From Bacteroidota bacterium (GTDB lineage: Bacteria; Bacteroidota; Bacteroidia; Bacteroidales; SZUA-534): a stretch of DNA of 14,225 nt. The stretch lies in NCBI GenBank assembly GCA_020047835.1, contig JAIFNJ010000207.1:1-14225 (forward strand), read 5' to 3'. The notes beneath the pieces are model-generated. The model did no database searches. It saw nothing but the letters and a program-made list of their open reading frames with translations, and was not told the DNA's origin. The position numbers and the translations under genes were made by a program. Shown piece by piece: positions 1 to 7,207 of the stretch. Each line of letters starts with the position of its first letter. Position 1 is the first letter of the stretch.

Positions 1-2
1 AA

Positions 3-1892
3 AACGACTCATCTGAAATAGAACCATCGGCTTTGGCCATGATAAATGAAATGCAGCAACATGGATTCGGTTACCACTTTCCGGTTTTATTTGGTGCTGA
101 TATAAAAAAAGCCTGGGAGTTGCGCAAAGCCGGGTTGGGTATTATGGCCAATATTCCCGGCGATATAAAATCAGTGACAGTTATTGAGGATACCGCTGTC
201 AGCACCGATGTGCTGCCGGAATACATTGCAGAATTTACCCAAATTATGGAACGCTATGGCGAAGACTGCGTGTATCATGCGCATGCCGGAACCGGCGAAA
301 TTCATTTGCGTCCGAGGCTTGACTTGAAAAAGAAAGAAGATATTGACAAATTTGAAAAACTTGGTTGGGAAATAGCCAAGCTAGTAAAAAAATACAATGG
401 TTCTTTGAGCGGCGAACACGGCGATGGAAGGTTACGTGGGCAATTCACGCCTTTTATGTTAGGCGAAAAAGTGTTTGGATTTTTGAAAGAACTTAAAGAT
501 ACTTGGGACCCCAATCACATTTTCAATCCAGGTAAAATCATTGACACCCCATCGATGCGAGATAACCTGCGATATAAAGCAGGCGAAACCCGTGAAATAA
601 AAACCTACTTCGATTTTTCGGAAAAACAAGGTTTGGTAAGGGCTGCCGAAAGCTGCAACGGTTCGGGCGACTGCCGAAAACTTCACACAGCAGGTGGTAC
701 CATGTGCCCCAGCTATATGGTCACCCGCAATGAAACCCATGTAACCCGAGGCCGTGCAAACATTTTGCGCGAATTTTTGGTCAACTCTCCCAAGAAAAAC
801 CCTTTCGATCACCAGGAGATTTATGATGCCTTGGACTTATGCCTTTCGTGCAAAGCTTGCAAGTCGGAATGTCCCAGCAGCGTAGATGTTGCCAAAATGA
901 AAGCCGAATTTTTGCAACATTGGTATAAAGAACATGGAATTCCATTGCGCACAAGAGTTATAGCCAACATTAGCAATATAAATCGTTTGGGATCCTTTTT
1001 ACCCTCATTTACCAATTTCCTTTTATCTAATAAATCGACTTCCCGTCTAATGAAATCGATTCTTGGAATGGCTCAAGAACGCTCATTACCGCTAATATCA
1101 AAACAAAGCCTTGACAAATGGGTACAAAACAATGAATCATCATTACTACCAAAGCAAACAAAAGGTTCATTGGTTTTATTTATCGATGAGTTTACCAATT
1201 TCAACGATTCCCATATTGGAATAACTGCCTTAAGATTACTTACCAAACTGGGGTACAGGGTTGAGATTGTTCCGCACTTGGAGAGTGGCAGAGCATACCT
1301 TTCGAAAGGCATGTTAAAAAAAGCAAAAAAAATTGCCATCCATAATGTGCAGTTACTTTCAGAAATTATAACTTCCAAAAAACCATTGGTAGGTATTGAA
1401 CCTTCGGCTATACTTTCGTTTCGTGATGAATACCCTGATTTGGTAGGACTGGAATTAAAAGCTACTGCCAAAGAATTGGCAAAAAACACTTTTACCATTG
1501 AAGAATTCTTAGCCAACGAAATGGAAAAAGGAGTGGTTGATAAAAACCTCTTTTCAAAAGAAACCAAACAGATAAAACTCCACGGTCATTGCCAGCAAAA
1601 AGCCATTGCCTCTACCCTACCCACCAAAACCATACTTTCGTTTCCCGAAAACTATACCGTAAATGAAATATCAAGCGGATGCTGTGGAATGGCCGGAAGT
1701 TTTGGGTACGAAAAAGAACATTATCAACTTTCGATGCAAATTGGGGAACTGATATTGTTTCCCGAAATAAGGAAAACGCTTACAAATACTACCATTGCTG
1801 CCCCCGGAACCAGCTGTCGTCATCAGATTTTTGATGGAACAGGACGTAAAGCACTGCATCCGGTGGAAATATTGTTCGAAGCTATGATTTGA
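3..1892 (+). CDS. FAD/Fe-S 2-hydroxyacid dehydrogenase (Dld/GlcD-GlpC fusion type), 5'-truncated
   Basis: This is the C-terminal part of a fused flavin and iron-sulfur oxidoreductase. The family oxidises D-2-hydroxyacids (D-lactate, D-2-hydroxyglutarate) and passes electrons through Fe-S clusters to the respiratory chain. The frame is open to the left edge, so the FAD-binding N-terminus lies outside, and the TTG at 33 is an internal Leu. Numbering from that Leu, the FAD-oxidase C-terminal domain shows HAHAGTGE (82-89), GEHGDGRLRGQ (127-137) and NPGK (165-168). Two 4Fe-4S motifs follow: C208, C214 and C225-P, then CxxCxxCxxxCP (270-281). The tail is a GlpC/LutA-like CCG domain with HGHC (517-520), CCG (550-552) and C595. 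The first CCG repeat is degenerate: SGR at 418-420 stands where a Cys motif is expected. Full-length relatives such as E. coli YdiJ are about 1000 residues, so roughly a third is missing. The exact substrate cannot be read from the sequence. Confidence 0.92.
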   Translation, partial: NDSSEIEPSALAMINEMQQHGFGYHFPVLFGADIKKAWELRKAGLGIMANIPGDIKSVTVIEDTAVSTDVLPEYIAEFTQIMERYGEDCVYHAHAGTGEIHLRPRLDLKKKEDIDKFEKLGWEIAKLVKKYNGSLSGEHGDGRLRGQFTPFMLGEKVFGFLKELKDTWDPNHIFNPGKIIDTPSMRDNLRYKAGETREIKTYFDFSEKQGLVRAAESCNGSGDCRKLHTAGGTMCPSYMVTRNETHVTRGRANILREFLVNSPKKNPFDHQEIYDALDLCLSCKACKSECPSSVDVAKMKAEFLQHWYKEHGIPLRTRVIANISNINRLGSFLPSFTNFLLSNKSTSRLMKSILGMAQERSLPLISKQSLDKWVQNNESSLLPKQTKGSLVLFIDEFTNFNDSHIGITALRLLTKLGYRVEIVPHLESGRAYLSKGMLKKAKKIAIHNVQLLSEIITSKKPLVGIEPSAILSFRDEYPDLVGLELKATAKELAKNTFTIEEFLANEMEKGVVDKNLFSKETKQIKLHGHCQQKAIASTLPTKTILSFPENYTVNEISSGCCGMAGSFGYEKEHYQLSMQIGELILFPEIRKTLTNTTIAAPGTSCRHQIFDGTGRKALHPVEILFEAMI

Positions 1893-1913
1893 ACCACTCT
1901 TTGATATAATCGA

Positions 1914-1943
1914 AAAGCCGTTCCGGAAATCCGAAACGGCTTT
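1914..1943. terminator. Bidirectional intrinsic terminator between convergent genes
   Basis: Two 13-nt arms (1914-1926 and 1931-1943) pair with one mismatch around an AAAT loop. The stem has an A-rich left base and a T-rich right base, so each strand gets a U-tract. It lies 21 nt after the dehydrogenase stop and 23 nt beyond the stop of the minus-strand gene. That is where a shared terminator for the two convergent transcripts would be expected. Confidence 0.8.
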
Positions 1944-1966
1944 GTATTCTATTATTTATTGAAAAT

Positions 1967-4900
1967 TTAGTTTACTACCACTTTACTGTGCAACATCCTA
2001 TTGCCAACTGCTACTTGCAATTGATAAATTCCGGGAGCTAATGAAACCATATTTACAGGAATCGATAGGTTATCTGAAGTTTTTTCAAATGCTTGCTGCA
2101 GCACTATTTTGCCTTCGATGTTTGCAATTGAAAATGTAATGGCACCAATATAATCCTTTGATTCAAAATAGATGCTAAATTGACCATTGTTTGGATTTGG
2201 ATATATCGAAACCACTTCATTCGCCAATAAATCATCCACATTTACCCCAATCACAATCACTTTCATGCTAATAGAATCCGTGCCGCAATCGTTGGTTACC
2301 TCTTGAAATGGCTGAAATGTTCCTATTTGATAGGCATGCTTTGGAGCAATTTGGGTTGAAGTAACACCATCGCCAAAATCCCAGAAATAGGTTTTTGCAT
2401 TGCTCGATGTGTCAATAAAAGTTACCATCGTTGTATCAATTGAAACTTCGAAACCTGCCACAGGAAGCGGATCTACGGTTAAATATGCACTGGTTGATGA
2501 AACACTTCCACAAACATTGGTTGCAATACATTTAAAATAGCCCTGAAATTCTTTTTGAACTGAATCAATATACAATGAATTCGATCCTGATTCAAAATCC
2601 TCACTATTGAGTTGCCATTGGTAGGTCAATCCAAACCCTTTGGCTTGCACTAAAAAATTTATGCTTTGTCCTTCGCAAACCCGCTTATTCTCAGGTTGCA
2701 CTGTAAATGAAGGCATTTCAGAAACTAAAACAGTTATTTCTTTTGAGGTGCTACAAGCTTCACCCGTTAACGTAGCATAATAGGTGGTAGATTGAGTCGG
2801 TGAAACCGTAACTTGGGAATTACTTCCCAAATTACCCGACCAACTGAAAGTTCCATTGCCTGTTGCAGATAGTGTAACCTCACTTCCTTTACAGATTTCA
2901 TTTTCACTTGCTGTTATCATTAGTTCAGGCAGTGCATTTAATGTTACTTCTACAGAATCAGTAGTTACTGTAAAAATACTATTCGATACTTTGCAATAAT
3001 AAATTCCCACATTGGGTTCTTGAATATTTTCAATTTTCAAGTCCTTATTTTTTTGGTTCGGCAAAGCTACATCATTAAAATACCAAGCATAGGTCAATTC
3101 ATATCCAACAGCATCCGTCGATAATTTCAAAACTTCTGACGGACATAATTTTATTGATTCTGGCTGCAAAACAATAACTGGCTCATCATAAACATTAATG
3201 TAACTTGTAATGGTTTTTACAACAGGATTACCATTGTTTTTTACCAATAATGAAACATTTTTTAAACCATCGGTTGCATACGATACTTCTGGTGCAGCAA
3301 TACCTTCTGAAGTTTCAGGAACTGCCCCATCACCAAAATTCCAAGTGTAGGAATATCCATTATCCACCGTTTTATTTTCAAATGTTATTACCTGATTTAC
3401 ACTAATTGATGTTTTTGAAGCTTTAAAATCGGGATTTGGAAACGTATCCACACAAAATGATACGGTATCGGCAATGGTAAATTCAGCCCCACTGCCATGT
3501 AAAATATCTGTGGTATTATTTTTTACCTCATAGCTTCCATTGCCTTTACTGCAGCAGATTCCATTTACATCGGTTATTATAAATTTATAGCATCCAGTAG
3601 GCAACGCCATATTTTTCTCAACAACATACAAACTATCATCTAAATAGGATGTAGAATTAATCACCAAATTTCCCAACGAATCAATTACTTTCCAGGTTGT
3701 TTCACTGGCCAAACTATCAGTTGCTAACTTAATTTGAATCCAGTTGTTTTTTTCAACGGTGTAATTGGAGGAAATATCCCCAACTAATGCGGTTTGATTT
3801 GCTGCTACAAGTCTCGCTGCAAAAGCATGATTTCCCGGTTCTGAAATAAAATATGGAAATAGAATTTCAACTATTTTAGTAGATGCAAGGGAAATAGGGG
3901 CAACCAACATTTCTTTTAAATTATTATCAATCTGATATTCAATTAATAATGTATCGATGGTATTAATTCCAATGTTTTTAATAGTTACTGATGCCTTAAT
4001 GGAATCATTTGCATTATAAATGCCTTTAGGAGCGGCAATTCCTAAAAAACGGGCATTATTTGCTTGAGTAATATCTTCAGAAAATAAAGGCGAACCCCAC
4101 AAACCCCTTCCATAAGTTGATGCCCGAATGGTATTATTTGCTGAGTTTTGAACATCATAATATATTTCCAATTCCGAAACTTCTGCTGATGCGGGTAAAC
4201 CTTTGCTAAAATAAATCCATTCAGGCATGGTTGCATCCTTATAAAAAACACCGATATCAGACCCAACATACAATCCTTCGTTACTGGTTACATCGTAAGC
4301 AATGGTTGAATAATTTACCGTTGGTAGGTTTAATGTTATTTTAGTCCAAGTATTTCCTTGATTTTCCGATTTATATACTTGATAATTAGCGGCTGTTGCA
4401 TATACAATATTTTCATCGGTAGGATGCGCCTCAATATCTGTAATTGCTGCTGAAGGTAGATTTGATAATTTGGTCCAGGTTGGGGTTGCCGAATTTGCAT
4501 CAACGGTTCTGTAAACCGTTTTATCTTCCCTGGCGGCATACAAAATATCGGAATTAGCCGGTGAATTTTCCAACACACTAAAATTTGAGGTATTGGCAAT
4601 GCTCGATGAAATCTTGGTCCAGCTAACAGTTCCACTTTGCACATTAGTTGTTCGCCAGATATTTTTCATTCCTACATACATTATTTTAGGATTTTCCTCA
4701 TTAAGAATGAAAGGGGTAACCCAGGCTCCCTCTTCATTAATATTATCGGTAATCCTTCCAAAACCTCCTCCATTAACACTTCGATAGATGGCACCATAAT
4801 ATAAGGAACCAAATTTGTATTTTTCTGTTGTATGATCAAATAGGCATTCCATTCCATCACCACCAAGTATTACACTCCAAATATTGTCTTTAAAATAGCT

Positions 4901-6367
4901 GGTTCCGTTATCTTGATTTCCACAAAGCACCCAATCGCGTTTGGTGGCACTTTGTCCAATTTTGTAAATTTGTGAAATAGAAATTCCTGATGAAATATTT
5001 GTCCAGGATGTTCCCCCATTATCGGTGTAATACAAACCTCCATCATTTGCCGAATAGAGTCTGTTATTCAATAAATTAAAAGCCAAATCATGATGGTCGG
5101 CGTGCACTGGGGGGGCTCCGGAGCCAACCCAATGGGCATTAATTTTCCAGGTTTTACCGGAATCTTTTGATTTCCAAACATTCACACCACCGGTATAAAC
5201 AATTTTAGGATCAACCGGATCCGCATCTATACACAAGTCGTACCAAGCTTGTCCTCCATCATCACCACCATTCGATTCCCAACCCATAATATTTGGACTG
5301 GTGCTTTGCGAGGAAAAACTAGCTCCACTGTTATCGGAAAAATAAAGCGCTTTGAATGACTGGGCGTTTGTAGCTAATATATAAACATACTCAGAATTTC
5401 CGGGAGTTACAGCAATCACGGCTCTCGACCATGAAGTTAATCCACTGCTTACTTTTGTCCATGATTCACCGTTATCAATGGAGCGATAAAATGAATTTCC
5501 TTTTATCGCATAAATAAAATCGGGATTTGAAGGCTTAAATTTCAACGATTTTGAAGTACCGCTGGTTTTTAATTCCCATGTTTCGCCTCCATCAATGGTT
5601 TTATAAATGCCATTTTCAGTGGCAGCAAAAACAACTTCGGGGTAATTTGGATGAATAAGCATCATGTTTACCGTTATCTCACCCATGCCATTTGATTTTG
5701 GTTCCCAGGTAGTTCCTCCGTCATAACTTTTATATACACCCATTCCTGGTGCATCGCCAGCATCGCGATCACCGGTACCCATATAAATAATATTTGGATC
5801 CAATGGGTCAACCACAATAGCCGATACCCCCAATGTTGGCATTCTATCGGTTGTTGTTTCCCAACTGGAACCATTATCTGTTGTGCGCCAAAAGCCACCA
5901 GAAGGAGCTCCTATGTAAATAGTATTTTGGCTTTTGGGATGAAAGGCAATCACATTTATTCTTCCTAAGCCATTGGGTTGACCCGATTCAGGATTGGGTA
6001 AATTTACCGGACCTAAAATATTCCAATTGCCCGAACCATTTTTATTTTGCGGAGCTTTCATTAACTCCAAATAAGCAGCATAAACAGCATTCGATTTAGG
6101 TCTGTTACCAGCTTCATCTACTCTTGTTTTCATAAAATGCTCCCACCGTTTAAATGGTTTCCAACCTGAGCCTCTGGTAATTTCCCTATTCTCCCAATAC
6201 AAATTGAATGCCCGTTGTGTAGCATAAAAATTTGCATTTTCATCTTGCATCATGTCAATCCAATAAGGATAATTGGCGGAATCATACAACACGGTTTCAT
6301 TATCATTTTGCGCCGAAACCAGTTTTACTAAAGCCAGAAAAATGGCAATTGCTGTAATTTTTGTCAT
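1967..6367 (-). CDS. Secreted T9SS cargo: Asp-box (sortilin/VPS10-like) propeller with CARDB-, PKD- and Ig-like modules
   Basis: A 1466-residue secreted or surface protein. Residues 1-20 form a Sec signal peptide, with likely cleavage after VSA (residues 17-19). A Trp-rich N-terminal segment (30-80) precedes a large beta-propeller at about 112-760. The propeller carries around ten Asp-box motifs (S/T-x-D-x-G-x-x-W), for example at 162-169, 214-221, 257-264, 296-303, 400-407, 447-455 and 667-674, and closes with STYGRGLW (750-757). Within it are HADHHDLAF (422-430) and a QDNGTS turn (485-490). Next come a CARDB-like sandwich (about 775-870), another beta-rich segment (875-975), a PKD domain with WNFGDG (1009-1014), three Ig-like domains (about 1063-1299) and a second PKD with WDFGDG (1329-1334). 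The end (about 1383-1466) is a type A T9SS sorting domain with SIYPNPNNGQF. Export would run through Sec, then the type IX translocon. Asp boxes are structural and do not prove glycosidase activity. Adhesion, glycan binding or another hydrolytic role remain possible. Confidence 0.93.
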   Translation of the reverse strand: MTKITAIAIFLALVKLVSAQNDNETVLYDSANYPYWIDMMQDENANFYATQRAFNLYWENREITRGSGWKPFKRWEHFMKTRVDEAGNRPKSNAVYAAYLELMKAPQNKNGSGNWNILGPVNLPNPESGQPNGLGRINVIAFHPKSQNTIYIGAPSGGFWRTTDNGSSWETTTDRMPTLGVSAIVVDPLDPNIIYMGTGDRDAGDAPGMGVYKSYDGGTTWEPKSNGMGEITVNMMLIHPNYPEVVFAATENGIYKTIDGGETWELKTSGTSKSLKFKPSNPDFIYAIKGNSFYRSIDNGESWTKVSSGLTSWSRAVIAVTPGNSEYVYILATNAQSFKALYFSDNSGASFSSQSTSPNIMGWESNGGDDGGQAWYDLCIDADPVDPKIVYTGGVNVWKSKDSGKTWKINAHWVGSGAPPVHADHHDLAFNLLNNRLYSANDGGLYYTDNGGTSWTNISSGISISQIYKIGQSATKRDWVLCGNQDNGTSYFKDNIWSVILGGDGMECLFDHTTEKYKFGSLYYGAIYRSVNGGGFGRITDNINEEGAWVTPFILNEENPKIMYVGMKNIWRTTNVQSGTVSWTKISSSIANTSNFSVLENSPANSDILYAAREDKTVYRTVDANSATPTWTKLSNLPSAAITDIEAHPTDENIVYATAANYQVYKSENQGNTWTKITLNLPTVNYSTIAYDVTSNEGLYVGSDIGVFYKDATMPEWIYFSKGLPASAEVSELEIYYDVQNSANNTIRASTYGRGLWGSPLFSEDITQANNARFLGIAAPKGIYNANDSIKASVTIKNIGINTIDTLLIEYQIDNNLKEMLVAPISLASTKIVEILFPYFISEPGNHAFAARLVAANQTALVGDISSNYTVEKNNWIQIKLATDSLASETTWKVIDSLGNLVINSTSYLDDSLYVVEKNMALPTGCYKFIITDVNGICCSKGNGSYEVKNNTTDILHGSGAEFTIADTVSFCVDTFPNPDFKASKTSISVNQVITFENKTVDNGYSYTWNFGDGAVPETSEGIAAPEVSYATDGLKNVSLLVKNNGNPVVKTITSYINVYDEPVIVLQPESIKLCPSEVLKLSTDAVGYELTYAWYFNDVALPNQKNKDLKIENIQEPNVGIYYCKVSNSIFTVTTDSVEVTLNALPELMITASENEICKGSEVTLSATGNGTFSWSGNLGSNSQVTVSPTQSTTYYATLTGEACSTSKEITVLVSEMPSFTVQPENKRVCEGQSINFLVQAKGFGLTYQWQLNSEDFESGSNSLYIDSVQKEFQGYFKCIATNVCGSVSSTSAYLTVDPLPVAGFEVSIDTTMVTFIDTSSNAKTYFWDFGDGVTSTQIAPKHAYQIGTFQPFQEVTNDCGTDSISMKVIVIGVNVDDLLANEVVSIYPNPNNGQFSIYFESKDYIGAITFSIANIEGKIVLQQAFEKTSDNLSIPVNMVSLAPGIYQLQVAVGNRMLHSKVVVN

Positions 6368-6716
6368 TATAATAATTATTGATTTATACTTCCGATAGCT
6401 TTTAAAAAGTGCACGATATTACTAAATTAAATATATATACTACTGCAACCATACCAAAAATAGAGAAACTGTATATATAAAGTAGATTGTAAGTTAAGTA
6501 GATACAAATTAGAAATTGTTCAAGAACATACGAAACTAAAACTCAAATCCTTTAACTTTTAACCTTTACAAACCAGCATTTTAAAACAAAAATGATGCAA
6601 TTATTACTTTTTGTAAAAATATTTTGCTTTACAGGTAGGGTTAATAGCTATTTGGCTGTTTAAGTAATTGTATAAAGAATAAAAGTTAAAAAATTACCCC
6701 TATAATAAAACATAAA
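6368..6716. other. AT-rich divergent intergenic region
   Basis: 349 nt lie between the start codons of the divergent T9SS-cargo gene (-) and the small carrier-protein-like gene (+). I see no convincing ORF, RNA gene or stable GC-rich hairpin. It must hold both promoters. For the minus-strand gene, TATTTTTG (complement of 6455-6462) fits the Bacteroidota -7 consensus TAnnTTTG, but I find no TTG element at the expected spacing. For the plus-strand gene I find no clear consensus. An 8-nt direct repeat AAGTAGAT occurs at 6480-6487 and 6496-6503, with starts 16 nt apart. Confidence 0.6.
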
Positions 6717-6968
6717 ATGGAAAAAGATATCAAACTTGGAGTTTATAAGATTTTAAGAAAATTAGGTGTAAACCGTGATGAAATCTATCCTGAAGCAAAA
6801 TTTAAAACAGACTATTTTTTTGATGATGTAGATTGGAATTGTTTTTTATTTTTTGTTGAAAGTAAATTCAATATCTCGATTACTGATGATGACCAGAAAG
6901 AAATGGTAACCTTGGCAAACACCATTGATGTGGTTGACAGACACATGCATTCAATACATCCAAACTAA
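6717..6968 (+). CDS. Acyl-carrier-protein-fold protein lacking the phosphopantetheine serine
   Basis: An 83-residue acidic protein. From residue 16 (LGV) it aligns by eye without gaps to E. coli AcpP from its LGV to near the C-terminus. The shared pattern includes LGVxxxEI, the hydrophobic positions of helix II, FVESKFNISITDDD against ALEEEFDTEIPDEE, and TIDVVDRH against AIDYINGH. The DSL signature that carries 4'-phosphopantetheine reads D36-D37-V38 here, so Asp37 (codon 6825-6827) stands where the modified Ser should be, and no Ser is adjacent. It should not be a working carrier in the usual sense. It could be a regulatory or structural carrier-protein homologue that binds a partner enzyme. 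It appears to be monocistronic, with its own strong terminator 22 nt downstream and no fatty-acid or polyketide gene beside it. The fold assignment is fairly secure; the role is unknown. Confidence 0.75.
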   Translation: MEKDIKLGVYKILRKLGVNRDEIYPEAKFKTDYFFDDVDWNCFLFFVESKFNISITDDDQKEMVTLANTIDVVDRHMHSIHPN

Positions 6969-6990
6969 ATACTACTACTTACTTTACTTA

Positions 6991-7018
6991 AAAATCCCCT
7001 TCATTGGGGATTTTTTTT
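6991..7018 (+). terminator. Rho-independent terminator after the carrier-protein-like gene
   Basis: A perfect 9-bp stem, AAAATCCCC (6991-6999) against GGGGATTTT (7006-7014), with a 6-nt loop. A run of eight T begins within the 3' arm (7011-7018). It separates the small upstream gene from the secA unit. Confidence 0.92.
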
Positions 7019-7128
7019 ATCATATTGAAAAATCCTTCCTTAGCGTCTTGCTGCAAAAGTATCTCCAGCTTTGAAAATCTTTTTAAGTAAAAACTATTGC
7101 ATTCTTCCAATACTTATAAAAAAACAGT

Positions 7129-7136
7129 TATTTTTG
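7129..7136 (+). promoter_or_regulatory. Candidate -7 element of the secA promoter
   Basis: TATTTTTG matches the Bacteroidota primary-sigma -7 consensus TAnnTTTG exactly. It would start transcription near 7142, giving a leader of about 65 nt before the secA ATG. The nearest upstream TTG (7097-7099) is 29 nt away, longer than the usual spacing of about 19-23, so the -33 part is unconvincing. The position after a terminator and before secA supports a promoter somewhere in 7019-7207. Confidence 0.4.
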
Positions 7137-7207
7137 TCTGATTTGAAAAAAAGTAACCATTTTTAGGTCTAAAAAATTGAAAATTAAAGAAATATAATCT
7201 TATTAGT

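Noticed and set aside
1313..1337. A-runs in the dehydrogenase as programmed slippage sites
   Set aside because: They encode Lys-rich codons in an intact frame. Such runs are common in AT-rich genes, and no alternative downstream frame is apparent.
3..1892. TTG at 33 as the true start of the dehydrogenase
   Set aside because: The frame is open to the left edge with sensible codons upstream, and the family needs a FAD-binding N-terminal domain that is absent from the window.
4593..4787. Plus-strand ORF inside the T9SS-cargo gene
   Set aside because: Antisense shadow of a clear coding region, with no start context and no recognisable protein.
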